Shown: positions 17,631 through 26,138, counted from the stretch's first letter. The stretch: 64,000 nt of DNA from Rugosimonospora sp040255525 (GCA_040255525.1 JBDZVD010000017.1:1-64000), one strand, 5' to 3'. The notes: generated by a model from the letters alone, not told the origin. Numbers and translations: made by a program.

Positions 17631-17985
17631 CCAGGCGGAGGACGGCCTTGCCGCCGTCCAGCAATTGCAGCGGATGTACGACGATGCAATGTGGGATATC
17701 GAGGACCCCGCATTCTCGAAACTTCGACACATTCATCTACACTTGTCGATTACCGTTGGCAAGATTGCAAAGCTCGTCGAACCGGCGGACCACAGAGCCC
17801 ACCAGGGCGAGCCGGTCGATGTACGCGATCTGCGCGAGGAATTGGCTCCCGCGGTTGCCGATCTACTGATCCACGCGGCCCAGATCGCCAATCTCGTAGG
17901 CAGCGACCTGCGCGACTGGCTTGAGAGTCGATTCAAGAAGAACGCATTGCGCTTCGCGCCCGAGTCCGAGTTCGCGAAGCTGTAG
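17572..17985 (+). CDS. MazG-like all-alpha nucleotide pyrophosphohydrolase-type protein
   Basis: 137 residues, almost entirely helical. The first half has coiled-coil character (EVSRLLDQAEDGLAAVQQLQ). Residues 51-70 (RHIHLHLSITVGKIAKLVE) and 88-113 (REELAPAVADLLIHAAQIAN, then SDL) match the two helices of MazG-like folds, which normally carry ExxE and ExxD for Mg-NTP. Here E89/E90 and D97 are present, but the first acidic pair is not obvious. The tail SRFKKNALRF (119-128) is the typical MazG end with K, N and RF. It is coupled to the SIR2-PRTase gene. It may clear or sense a nucleotide, or may restrain the partner (inference). Helical bundles are easy to over-call, so the family needs a profile search. 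Confidence 0.6.
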   Translation: MATSSSLGVESSVEVSRLLDQAEDGLAAVQQLQRMYDDAMWDIEDPAFSKLRHIHLHLSITVGKIAKLVEPADHRAHQGEPVDVRDLREELAPAVADLLIHAAQIANLVGSDLRDWLESRFKKNALRFAPESEFAKL

Positions 17986-18143
17986 GTGGCTGGCCTCGGT
18001 CGCACTCGACTACAGGTGGGCGGTCCTGCGCGACGGCCCGTTCGTGTTGATCGACAAGGTGGCCGAGGTGCGACCCGTCGCCCATGACCACGACCGGAAC
18101 GCTGCCGGTGGGCGGGCGACTGCCGCTCAACTCCTTGAGGGGG

Positions 18144-18389
18144 GTGGGGCACGCCTACACCGACGAGCTGTGGGCGGTCCTGACGAAGTACGTGCTCAAA
18201 GCGCGATGCGCCGGTCGTGGCGGTGTCGTTGGAACCCGTGGTCGTCCCGCTGATGTGGCTACGAGCAGCGACCGGGTGCGGAACCAGGCGATCCGGGACT
18301 GGGCGAGGGGCAAGAATATCGAACTGAGCGACCGTCGTCGCATCCCGCGCAGCATCGTGGAACAGTTCGAGACCGAAGCCGGGCGATAA
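18144..18389 (+). pseudogene. Lsr2-like protein lacking the N-terminal oligomerisation domain
   Basis: From AYTDELWAVLTKYVLKAR to the stop, this frame aligns by eye with the second half of Lsr2, a nucleoid protein that silences AT-rich foreign DNA. The linker is RGRP, and the C-terminal DNA-binding unit is intact: NQAIRDWARGKNIELSDRRR followed by IPRSIVEQF. The normal N-terminal beta sheet is absent, and all three frames upstream to 17986 lack it. A GTG at 18144 preceded by TTGAGG could still start a product of about 81 residues, so a small DNA-binding protein without self-association cannot be excluded. It lies just downstream of the SIR2/MazG-like pair. Confidence 0.68.
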
Positions 18390-18473
18390 GCGGCCGTCTC
18401 AACTCGTCGGACCCGCAGTGGTAAGCCCGCTGGCCCTTCGGACGGGCAGTGGGCAGTGCAGATCTCTGAGTTC

Positions 18474-21400
18474 CTAGAGTTCGCCGCGAATCCTCCCCAC
18501 GCGCTCGCGGGCACGCGCTTGTTCCTGCCTCTGGCGGTACATCTGCACTCCAGCTCGGCCGACACTGGCCACGCTTGCGTCTTCAGATTGCTCGTAGCCG
18601 GAGCACTCGACGATCAAACTCTCAAGTCGCTCCGACTCCTCACCCGTGCCCATTCCAAACTCAGCATGAGCGGCGATCGTGGTGGGCTCGATGCCGCGAG
18701 GTACGAGGAGCGCGGCCAGCTGCGGAATCGTTGGTTCCGGCTTCCCGAATCCGGTTCGCGTGTTAAGCGCTTCTGGGGGCGTGATCAGGTTGCTGTCGAG
18801 TGCCTCGGTAAGCCATCCGATGTCGTCACCGGGCAGGTAGCGCAGGAGCAACCACCGCAAGTGGGTGCCGCCAAAACGTTGCATGACGCTCGTCTTGCCG
18901 CTGGCGGGCAAGAGGTGAAGGTACTCTCTGAGGCCTGTAACGGAGTCCAACGTGCCAGCACTTACGGCGGTCGCAAGGTGCGCTTCCGCGTACTCCTGCA
19001 GGAGCGCCGGGCGTGCCGTGGCAAGGAACTCAAACAGCGAGCGATCGTAGCTGCCGGAGGTGGTCAGACCGATGTTGGGGTCGAATAGTTTGATGGCCTC
19101 GAACCAATCCTCGGCGAGATCTGCGGGGGGCCACGCTGCGCGGTCCCTCGCCGCGCGGAACATGGCAAATGCCGCCACCCCGCGAACGGCGTCCGCCGTG
19201 TTCGCGAGGAGAACCTGCCACGTCTCCACGCTCAACCGGTTCTGAAACGCGAGGGACTCAAGCAGTCGCTCGTCGGACAACTTCAGGTTCTGTACGGCCA
19301 GGTAAAACTGGTTCTGGCTGGCGCCTGCGGAGAGGATGGCACCCAGCGTGGACCAGCGGGCCTTCGGATCTGCCAGGCAATGCTCGACTAACTGATCGGG
19401 CATTGACTGCCCTCCGGCCACAGCCAGCGCGACGAACGGGGCCGCGTCTGGGAACAGGTCCGCATCGAGCGCTGCTTCGATCCAGGCCGGTAGGTCGTCG
19501 GCTACCTCACCTATAGCCTGGCAGGCCAACTCCACCCTCGATGGCCAGGCGATGCCGGCGAGAGCGATCATGTCACGGACTTCGACGAGCCGTGGGATGG
19601 CATCGGCAGGACCATCAGCGGCCCATGGCTGAGCCAGCTCCCGCAGCCTGCCCTGAAGCTCGTCGGCATTCGCCAGCCAGTCTGAGCCTCGTTCGACGTT
19701 TTCCAGAAAGGGCGCGTACTCGTCGTCGATCCGCAGGCGAAGGTCGATGTCGAACTCCTCGGCCATGTGTTTCAGCCGCATGCCGAGGCCAAGGTTGCCG
19801 CTCACCAGCGGCTTCAGGTCATTGAGCAGCTTCTTGCCGAAGCGAGCCGCCGCCTTGGTCGATCGCGCGTCGTGGTCGCCTCCGAATGGGTGGTCGTAAC
19901 CGGCACCTACTCGAAGCCAGTCGGCGGCTAGGTCGATGGCGGCTCTGACCGCCGATGGCGGTGCTGTCGCAAGACGGGTCCGGATACCCGGCCAGATCTT
20001 CTCGTAGACTTCCTGGACGTCGTTCGGACCGATCGTCCTCTCGGCCAGGTGGAGCTGCCGGGGGTCCCCCGGGTTGAGAAAGCTGGTCCGCAGACGTAGG
20101 GACATCACGATCGGAAACGCTTGGCTGTAGGCGTCCCAGCCGCGCCCGTCATCGGGTGTGAGTCCGATCCATTCATCCAGCTCCTTGGCAACAAGGTGCC
20201 GGACATCAAGTGTCGGTGCGAGTTCGGGGTGGAACTCTTCAACCAGATCGCCAAGGACCCGGAGTGGATGTTCAGGTGCCTGATTCTGCGGACGTCGATC
20301 AAGTGGTGCGGCGTCCAGCAGCATCCGGACTGCCCCGCCCAGCAAGTATCTGCGGGCAAGTAGGGCGGCAAGTTTTGTCAGGGGTTCGTGCGCCCGAGCG
20401 TCGAAGTTCTGTTCAGACCTCAGCGTGGCCGATTCGCGTTCGATCCAACCGAGCACCTCTTCGCCGCAGGACTGGTTGATGCAGGCGTACGGCTCCCCGA
20501 GCCGCTGCCAGAAGTCGATGGGCCGGACGCCAGGTTTCTGGAGTGGGCGGACGAGCGCTTTGGCGACCGGGACGGCTTCTTCGGCACCGAGGACCGCGCT
20601 GTAGGTGGTGGACTCTGCAAGGTCTTCCGCCCGGTCCTTCCAGTCTGTGAGCAAGTCAGTAACGCGAACCGCGACCACCTCGGCACGGAACGCGTGTTCA
20701 GCGACGAGCGCAATCGCGAGCATCGGCGGCCTGACCTGGTAGATCCTCTCCGGCATGCCGTTGCGGTCAAAGGCGGCCGACGTATCTACCAAGCCGCTGT
20801 GGGCAGCGTTGAGGAGCAGGGCACGCGTCTCCGGCAGCGACATGTGTAAGTGAGCCGCCATCTTCCCGATGTCCGCGTCGCGGACTTCCCGGAGTGCGCT
20901 CACGACCGCGAGCACGTCGATCGCCGCGGGGGCAACCTGCGAGCGGCGGAGGAATCGCTCGACCTGGCCGAGCAGCACCCTGCCGTCAAACAAAGACGCC
21001 CAGTTGCGGGTCTTGGTAAGCATGTCCGCGAGCGCGATGGCCCAACCGGGTCGACCTTCGGCTTGGTTAAGGATTTCCGTGCGCGCGAGCTGGCCCGTGA
21101 CCCCGAGGCTCGTGATGATCGCGTCGACCGCCGAACGTTCCAAGAGGCCGATCGTGACGTCGTTCGCGGTCATCAGCACATCTCGAACCTGCCCCAGCTC
21201 ATCTGGCCAGCAGATCGCGATGAGCCGATAGTTGAGCAGATCACCTTCGACGCGACGAAGCTGGACTAGCCGACGCAGGAGTTCAAGATGCTGGCCGGCG
21301 TCGTCCAGCGCCACCAGGCTCGGCGTTGTGAGTCGTAGGTCGTCCAGGAGCCGGTTCGGTGCCGAGTCGCCATCGACGAAGACCACGTCGTCAATCGCGG

Positions 21401-22052
21401 CGACCACTCGAGTCTTACCAACGCCAGGGTTACCCAGCACGATCACATCGCCAGTTTGGGCCTTCAGCGTTGCAACGTCTGCTTCCCGTCCGACCAGCGG
21501 CAAGCTGGCCCACGGAGCCTCAGCGATGTCGGCAGGAATCCTGGTGAGGGCCAGTGCATCGCCCGACAGATGAAGCAGGGCCTCCCGCCACCGGGTGTCC
21601 CGTCTTAGCTTGCTGGCAAAGAAGTGCTGGTCGTAGAAGGCCTCAATCTTGACTGCTTTCCGCCCCGCCGACTTCTGGAGGCTGTCTCGGTCAAGCCCGC
21701 TCAACGGCATCGGGTTGGCCAACACCACCCGCTCGACAGGCACGCCGTGCTTCTTCATGCTGTTCAGGCCAGAGTTCAGGTTCTTGCGGACACCCTCCAA
21801 CGTGCGCGACGTGGTGACCAGCAGGCGCAACGGTGGGTTGCTGGAGGCCACGTTCACATCGGCGTCTCGGCCCCAGTCGGTGCCGCCAGGGATCGGGGAA
21901 AGTCCTGGGTAAATCTCACCCAGGAGGTCAGTAGCGCAGCGCTCGAATTCATCTTTGTCGAGCCGGTTGGTAGCCAGAGCATGTTGGATGCGATCGAGTT
22001 CATTCATCGTCGGTGCTGCGCTGGCCTCTCTGCTCATATGAGTTCTGACCAT
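18474..22052 (-). CDS. Large STAND-type P-loop NTPase with nuclease-like N-terminal domain (Avs-like, putative antiphage)
   Basis: 1192 residues. Residues 33-130 resemble a restriction-endonuclase-like fold: FERCATDLLGEIYP, GGTDWGRDADVNV (D59, D63 and D65 as candidate metal ligands), then a strand LLVTTSR where other members carry QxK. P-loop ATPase: VVGRE-like PLVGREADV (185-193), Walker A GNPGVGKT (207-214), Walker B SLVALDDA (245-252). The remaining 800 residues are helical and repeat-like, as expected for a sensor in STAND proteins. This order (effector, NTPase, long sensor) is that of Avs-type defence proteins. The catalytic Lys of the nuclease is not evident, so the effector could be divergent or inactive. 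The gene is convergent with the SIR2 operon. ATGs at 22037 and 22007 are alternative starts; none has a clear ribosome binding site. Confidence 0.74.
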   Translation of the reverse strand: MVRTHMSREASAAPTMNELDRIQHALATNRLDKDEFERCATDLLGEIYPGLSPIPGGTDWGRDADVNVASSNPPLRLLVTTSRTLEGVRKNLNSGLNSMKKHGVPVERVVLANPMPLSGLDRDSLQKSAGRKAVKIEAFYDQHFFASKLRRDTRWREALLHLSGDALALTRIPADIAEAPWASLPLVGREADVATLKAQTGDVIVLGNPGVGKTRVVAAIDDVVFVDGDSAPNRLLDDLRLTTPSLVALDDAGQHLELLRRLVQLRRVEGDLLNYRLIAICWPDELGQVRDVLMTANDVTIGLLERSAVDAIITSLGVTGQLARTEILNQAEGRPGWAIALADMLTKTRNWASLFDGRVLLGQVERFLRRSQVAPAAIDVLAVVSALREVRDADIGKMAAHLHMSLPETRALLLNAAHSGLVDTSAAFDRNGMPERIYQVRPPMLAIALVAEHAFRAEVVAVRVTDLLTDWKDRAEDLAESTTYSAVLGAEEAVPVAKALVRPLQKPGVRPIDFWQRLGEPYACINQSCGEEVLGWIERESATLRSEQNFDARAHEPLTKLAALLARRYLLGGAVRMLLDAAPLDRRPQNQAPEHPLRVLGDLVEEFHPELAPTLDVRHLVAKELDEWIGLTPDDGRGWDAYSQAFPIVMSLRLRTSFLNPGDPRQLHLAERTIGPNDVQEVYEKIWPGIRTRLATAPPSAVRAAIDLAADWLRVGAGYDHPFGGDHDARSTKAAARFGKKLLNDLKPLVSGNLGLGMRLKHMAEEFDIDLRLRIDDEYAPFLENVERGSDWLANADELQGRLRELAQPWAADGPADAIPRLVEVRDMIALAGIAWPSRVELACQAIGEVADDLPAWIEAALDADLFPDAAPFVALAVAGGQSMPDQLVEHCLADPKARWSTLGAILSAGASQNQFYLAVQNLKLSDERLLESLAFQNRLSVETWQVLLANTADAVRGVAAFAMFRAARDRAAWPPADLAEDWFEAIKLFDPNIGLTTSGSYDRSLFEFLATARPALLQEYAEAHLATAVSAGTLDSVTGLREYLHLLPASGKTSVMQRFGGTHLRWLLLRYLPGDDIGWLTEALDSNLITPPEALNTRTGFGKPEPTIPQLAALLVPRGIEPTTIAAHAEFGMGTGEESERLESLIVECSGYEQSEDASVASVGRAGVQMYRQRQEQARARERVGRIRGEL

Positions 22053-22577
22053 TTGACACTCGGTTGATCATGGCCAAGACGGCGGGCGGAGCTGGCGAGG
22101 ACGGTATCACGTAGAGCAACTGTCGACGATAGATCTGTAGCCACGGTGCTCACTGGGCGCTGGACGGCCCGTTCGTCGGCGCCGTTGTCCTAGACGAGCG
22201 CGGACGGCTGCGGTGGAACACCCGGACCCCCCGTGGGCTGTGTCGGCGCGCCGGTGTTCACCAGCGTTCCGGTCGGCGGCGGGCAATACCGGCTGTCGAG
22301 GCAACGAACACCGCCCGGCGTCCACTTAGCGGCCACTCAATACGTGGCAGGCCTCTGCGTTGGTCGCTCCGTGGTCGCTCGGATGTTCCGTACCGGGTAC
22401 ACGCGTACCAGGACCGTCCAGGACTCCGGCCTCCTTGGTTCTACATTCGGGGGCGCAGAACCCGAGCACAGTACGCCAACGACCAGCGCGGATACCGACG
22501 GACCCGCCCGGACGCAGTACCCTCAGGGCGAACTTCTCCTTTGTGCACAACGGCCTCCCGGAAATGATCGTCCACTT
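22053..22577. other. Region between the STAND gene and the tRNA fragment
   Basis: About 525 bases without a supportable gene. Short open frames here have no homology-like motifs. No integrase, relaxase or transposase frame is visible. The base composition is more even than in the flanking genes, consistent with a junction region of an integrated element. Confidence 0.4.
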
Positions 22578-22625
22578 CGGACTTTTAATCTGCGGGTTCA
22601 GGGTTCGAGCCCCTGGCGGCCCACC
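22578..22625 (+). tRNA. 3' part of tRNA-Lys(TTT) only; probable attachment-site scar
   Basis: The sequence reads as anticodon stem CGGA/TCTG around loop CTTTTAA (anticodon TTT at 22584-22586), a variable segment, a perfect T-arm CAGGG-TTCGAGC-CCCTG (22599-22615), acceptor strand GCGGCCC (22616-22622), discriminator A and CC. The matching 5' acceptor strand GGGCCGC and any D-arm are absent upstream, so this is not a functional tRNA. Integrative elements often recombine into tRNA 3' ends and leave such a copy at the far side. It therefore probably marks one end of an island; the intact tRNA-Lys would lie at the other end, outside this window. Confidence 0.75.
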
Positions 22626-22634
22626 TCTGACCAG

Positions 22635-22657
22635 GAAATATAGCTAGCTAGTTATAT
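22635..22657. repeat. Imperfect AT-rich inverted repeat next to the tRNA fragment
   Basis: ATATAGCTAGCTAGTTATAT around 22637-22656 contains the perfect palindrome TAGCTAGCTA with near-symmetric AT flanks. It lies about 12 bases beyond the tRNA 3' end in otherwise GC-rich DNA. It could be a recombinase-binding arm site or a simple hairpin, and no function can be assigned from sequence alone. Confidence 0.35.
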
Positions 22658-22759
22658 CCGTTTCGGCTAGCTCGCACCATCAGTCGGGAGCTTCGCGAAG
22701 CGGCCGCGAGCGGCGCGCCAGGCTCCGCAGGAATCAGGGCACTCCTGACCTCGGCCCGG

Positions 22760-23848
22760 TCATCGCAGAAGTGCCGCGACCAGGTCGGCTCCCAACCGGG
22801 TCACCATCTCCAGGTTCAGCCGGTACAGAACGAAGTGCCCGTTGCGGGAACGCTGGATCAGCCCGTGCTCTCGCAGCGGGCGGAGCATTCGCGAGACCTG
22901 TGGGGCAGACATACCGGTGCGCTGGCCGATTTCGCTGGTCGACAGCGGTTCGCGGGCGATCAGGCGGCAGACACGCAGCCGGGCCGGGTCAGACAGCGTC
23001 ACCAGGCGGCGCCGCAGCGCCTCGGGTGAGACATCGTCGTGATGGGCCAACGCCGACCCTATTGGGTACTGAATCAGTGCCGGCCAGCCGTGTTCGTGCT
23101 TCACGAGGACATGCGGCCAGCCATGTACGGACGGCAGTGCGAGCAGCGCGGCGCGGCGCAGGTCGATGAAGCCTCGGTGCAGTTTGTCGAACACCACCCG
23201 GGCCGGGTCGGTCATCATCCGTGCGACCGGGGTGAGTCCGGTGAGCGCTGCGGCGATGCCGTGCTGACCGGCGATCGATTGCCGCACCTGTACCTCCACC
23301 GACAGCGGTCCGGCAACCTGGCGCCACCGCTCGTCAAGAACCTCGTGCGCGGCGGCGAGCGCCTCAACCAGCCGGTGCCGGGTGGCGCCGGGATCGGTGA
23401 AATGGGATTCGGCCAGCGCGTGCGCTCGGGCGCCGCGCGCCCGGGCGCGGTCGAGAACCTCGTGCCGCCCTGCCGCGGTACGCAGGTCGGCCGCAGACGG
23501 CGCACCGGAGTGGCCGCCGCGCAGACCCCAGACGACTGCCTCGAAGACCCGGCCCTCGTCCAACGAGCTCAGATCGCCCAGTTCATCCGCGAATGACCGG
23601 GCGGAGCCGGGCCTGATCGGGTAGAGCAGCCGGATCCGGTACCCGGTCCACAGCGGTGACAGATCATCCAGTTCGGCCGCCAGCGACGCGGGCAGCGCGG
23701 CGCTCAGCCGGGCAGCGAGGTTCCGGAACGGCACATGATGCCCGGGGTCGGCGATCAGATGCAGGAGACTGCCGAGTTCGGCGAGCGGCGAGGCGGCGAA
23801 CTGCAGGTGGTCGGTCCGGGCGCCCTCGATCAGCAGTGTCACAGCCAT
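22760..23848 (-). CDS. DUF5937/ArsR-type winged-helix transcriptional regulator
   Basis: 362 residues from ATG 23848; the frame is open far upstream, but that part lacks coding character. The N-terminal 270 residues match the DUF5937 type: LLIEGARTDHLQFAASPLAE, HHVPFRNL, then a central domain. The C-terminal 80 residues are an ArsR-like winged helix: RRLVTLSDPARLRVCRLI, STSEIGQRTGMSAPQVSRML as recognition helix, and a wing NGHFVLYRLN. There is no metal-binding Cys motif, so it probably senses an organic ligand. It is divergent from the M20/ABC operon, and a palindrome overlaps its own start region, so it likely represses itself and that operon (inference). Confidence 0.87.
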   Translation of the reverse strand: MAVTLLIEGARTDHLQFAASPLAELGSLLHLIADPGHHVPFRNLAARLSAALPASLAAELDDLSPLWTGYRIRLLYPIRPGSARSFADELGDLSSLDEGRVFEAVVWGLRGGHSGAPSAADLRTAAGRHEVLDRARARGARAHALAESHFTDPGATRHRLVEALAAAHEVLDERWRQVAGPLSVEVQVRQSIAGQHGIAAALTGLTPVARMMTDPARVVFDKLHRGFIDLRRAALLALPSVHGWPHVLVKHEHGWPALIQYPIGSALAHHDDVSPEALRRRLVTLSDPARLRVCRLIAREPLSTSEIGQRTGMSAPQVSRMLRPLREHGLIQRSRNGHFVLYRLNLEMVTRLGADLVAALLR

Positions 23849-23851
23849 GTC

Positions 23852-23862
23852 GTGATTATCAC
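23852..23862. promoter_or_regulatory. Palindrome GTGATTATCAC at the regulator start
   Basis: A perfect 5-1-5 inverted repeat four bases upstream of the DUF5937 regulator start codon, in the divergent intergenic region. Its position fits an autoregulatory operator. Binding by this regulator is inferred only from position and symmetry. Confidence 0.4.
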
Positions 23863-23888
23863 CAGGGCGGCAATGATGTGGCTCCGGT

Positions 23889-23899
23889 AGGGAGTCCCT
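23889..23899. promoter_or_regulatory. Palindrome AGGGAGTCCCT in the regulator/M20 intergenic region
   Basis: A perfect 5-1-5 inverted repeat inside TAGGGAGTCCCTCCTA, about 70 bases before the M20 gene and 40 before the regulator. It is a candidate operator or promoter element for the divergent pair. It differs from the GTGATTATCAC palindrome, so at most one of them is likely to be the regulator's site. Confidence 0.35.
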
Positions 23900-23970
23900 C
23901 CTATGGTCATCGCAACATCCCTCCCCCTCCGGGCTACCGGACCTGATGACCTTGGGAACGAAACACCACG

Positions 23971-25176
23971 ATGACCCACTCCCCGAACCTGGCCGCGATG
24001 CGTGCTGCCGTGGATCGCCTCGCCGATGATTTCCGCGCGCTGAGCGGCCAGATCTACCAGGAGCCTGAGACGGCATTCCAGGAATACAAGGCGGTGAGCC
24101 TGTTGACCGGATGGCTGGACAAGCGGGGCTTCGCCGTCCAGACATCCGTGGGCGGATTGGAGACCGCCTTCGTTGCTTGCAGCGGCTCCGGCGCTCCCCG
24201 GGTGGCGTTCGTCGCCGAATACGACGCACTTCCCCAGATTGGGCATGCCTGCGGACATAACCTGATCGGTGCGGGCGCGGCAGTGGCGGCTGCGGCGCTG
24301 CGCGACGTTCTGCCTGACGGTGGCACGGTGTGCGTGATCGGTGCCCCGGCCGAGGAGGGCGGCGGCGGCAAGGTACTGGCGCTCAACGCCGGACTCTTCG
24401 ACGGTGTCAACGCCGCGCTGATGTTCCACCCGGCCGACCGGACGCTGGCTTGGCGACACGCGCTGGCCTCGGCCCACCTACGGGTCACCTACCGCGGGGT
24501 GGCGGCGCACGCGGCCAAGAATCCGGAGGACGGCCGTAACGCTCTGGCCGCGTTGATCCAACTGTTCACCGGCATCGACGCGCTGCGCCAACACATCCCG
24601 GCAACGGCGCGCATTCATGGGGTGATCCGGGACGGTGGCGCGGCCCCCAACGTCGTACCCGACCATACGGTGGCTGATTTCCTCGTCCGGGAGGTAACCG
24701 CCGAGCGGGCCGAGGCGCTGGTAAAGCGTTTCGCTGCCTGCGCCCAGGGTGCCGCACTGGCCACCGGTACTGAGGTTGACATCGAGCACACCGCGCCGTT
24801 GTACACCGAACGGAAGAACAACCATGTGATGGCCGATCGGCTCACCCGCCATCTGACCGACCTCGGACTCGATGTTGAGCCGGCGTCCTTCGCCAACCCC
24901 GCCGGGTCGTCGGACATCGGGAATCTCAGTCTCGCCGTCCCGACGATCCATCCTTACCTCCAAGTCGCGGACCGGGGGACACCCGGGCATTCCGTGGCGT
25001 TCCGGGATGCCGTGGCCACCGATCGGGCGCACAACGTTGCCCTGCTGATGGTGACGGCGCTGGCCACGCTCGGCAGCGAACTGATCACCGACCCTGACCT
25101 GCTCGCCGAGGTCGGGCACGAATTCGCCACCCGTGGTGCGGACGTCGCCTCAGCCGTGGCCGACACCACGACGTGA
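23971..25176 (+). CDS. M20 family amidohydrolase/peptidase (AbgB/M20D-like)
   Basis: 401 residues. Zn-dependent M20 hydrolase fold: LSGQIYQEPETAFQEYKA near the N-terminus, AEYDALPQIGHACGHNLIGA (metal ligands D and H, H in CGHN) and GAPAEEGGGGK with the catalytic Glu pair. A dimerisation lid domain (HLRVTYRGVAAHAAKNPEDG) follows, then a C-terminal half with GSSDIGNLS. Such enzymes cut aminoacyl or aminobenzoyl-glutamate type amides in the cytosol. It is the first gene of an operon with an amino-acid ABC transporter, so it probably processes an imported amidated or N-acylated amino acid or dipeptide (inference). The substrate cannot be read from sequence. Confidence 0.9.
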   Translation: MTHSPNLAAMRAAVDRLADDFRALSGQIYQEPETAFQEYKAVSLLTGWLDKRGFAVQTSVGGLETAFVACSGSGAPRVAFVAEYDALPQIGHACGHNLIGAGAAVAAAALRDVLPDGGTVCVIGAPAEEGGGGKVLALNAGLFDGVNAALMFHPADRTLAWRHALASAHLRVTYRGVAAHAAKNPEDGRNALAALIQLFTGIDALRQHIPATARIHGVIRDGGAAPNVVPDHTVADFLVREVTAERAEALVKRFAACAQGAALATGTEVDIEHTAPLYTERKNNHVMADRLTRHLTDLGLDVEPASFANPAGSSDIGNLSLAVPTIHPYLQVADRGTPGHSVAFRDAVATDRAHNVALLMVTALATLGSELITDPDLLAEVGHEFATRGADVASAVADTTT

Positions 25177-25199
25177 TACATCGTCAACTGGGAGATTTC

Positions 25200-26108
25200 A
25201 TGCACAGGTCATACCGCAGCGGTATCTCTGGTCGTCGCGCTGGCACCCCTCGACGTCGAAACGTACTCGCCGTCGTGTCGACCGCCGCGTTGCTCGCGGT
25301 GAGCATGCTCGCCGCAGGGTGCGGTGATGCGAGCGACAGAACGGGCTCATCCACGTCGTCGGGGGCGTCCGCGGCCGACCTCGGCCTGATCTCGACTGGC
25401 ACCATCCAGGCTGCGACGCAAAGCGACCAGTACCCGTTCGCGTTCATCGACACCGACGGCACGCTGAAGGGCTTCAGCATCGATCTGATGAATGAGATCG
25501 GCAAACGCCTTTCGGTGAAGGTGACCTACAAGTCGCTGTCGCTGGACCCGTTGCTGTCCGGCGTCGAGGCACACCAGTACGACACGGCAGCTGTCGGCCT
25601 GTCAGAGAAGGCGGACCGGGTCGCCAAGATGGGATTCACCGAGCCGTTCTACTATGGCTACTTCGGAATCATGGTCAAGAAGGACTCCACCATCACCGGC
25701 ACCTCCGCCCTCGACGGGAAGACGCTGGCCGTCGTCACGGGCAGCGCGCAGGTCGACTACGCAAAGCAGCACTATGCGTCGGCGAAGGTCAAGTCGTTCC
25801 CGAGCCAGCCAGCCGCGCTCGCCGCACTGCTCGGCGGGCAGGTCGATGCGTTCTTCCTCGGTGGTCCGGACACCATCCGGTACCTGAAGCAGAACCCGAG
25901 CCTCAAGCTCGCGGCTGACGTCCAGACCAATTCTCCGAACGCCTTTCCCACCCACAAGGGCGACACCAAGCTCATCGCGGCGATGAACACCCAACTGGAG
26001 GCGATGTTCGCCGACGGTACGTACGCGAAGCTCTACCACAAGTGGTTCACGGAGCCGATCCCCGCGCAAATGACCACCCTCCACCCCTACCTGAAGGACG
26101 TCTCCTAG
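25200..26108 (+). CDS. Polar amino-acid ABC transporter substrate-binding lipoprotein
   Basis: 302 residues from ATG 25200, with GGGAG five bases upstream; GTG 25173 is in frame but less likely. Arg-rich N-terminus, hydrophobic helix and lipobox LAAGC mark a lipoprotein. The mature part has the SBP family 3 pattern: YPFAFIDTDGTLKGFSIDLM, GLSEKADRVAKMGFTEPFYY, LDGKTLAVVTGSAQVDY and a C-terminal LYHKWF. It delivers a small amino-acid-like ligand to the permease encoded 30 bases downstream. The N-terminal extension before the hydrophobic helix is longer than usual. Confidence 0.92.
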   Translation: MHRSYRSGISGRRAGTPRRRNVLAVVSTAALLAVSMLAAGCGDASDRTGSSTSSGASAADLGLISTGTIQAATQSDQYPFAFIDTDGTLKGFSIDLMNEIGKRLSVKVTYKSLSLDPLLSGVEAHQYDTAAVGLSEKADRVAKMGFTEPFYYGYFGIMVKKDSTITGTSALDGKTLAVVTGSAQVDYAKQHYASAKVKSFPSQPAALAALLGGQVDAFFLGGPDTIRYLKQNPSLKLAADVQTNSPNAFPTHKGDTKLIAAMNTQLEAMFADGTYAKLYHKWFTEPIPAQMTTLHPYLKDVS

Positions 26109-26138
26109 CGGTCGCCGTCCCTCTTGAAAGGCGAGAAC

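Noticed and set aside
18456..19088. Plus-strand frame after the Lsr2 remnant
   Set aside because: It is antisense to the STAND gene's C-terminus and has no motif or ribosome binding site.
22578..22625. Functional tRNA-Lys gene
   Set aside because: No 5' acceptor strand, D-arm or D-loop sequence exists upstream. Only the 3' part can be folded.
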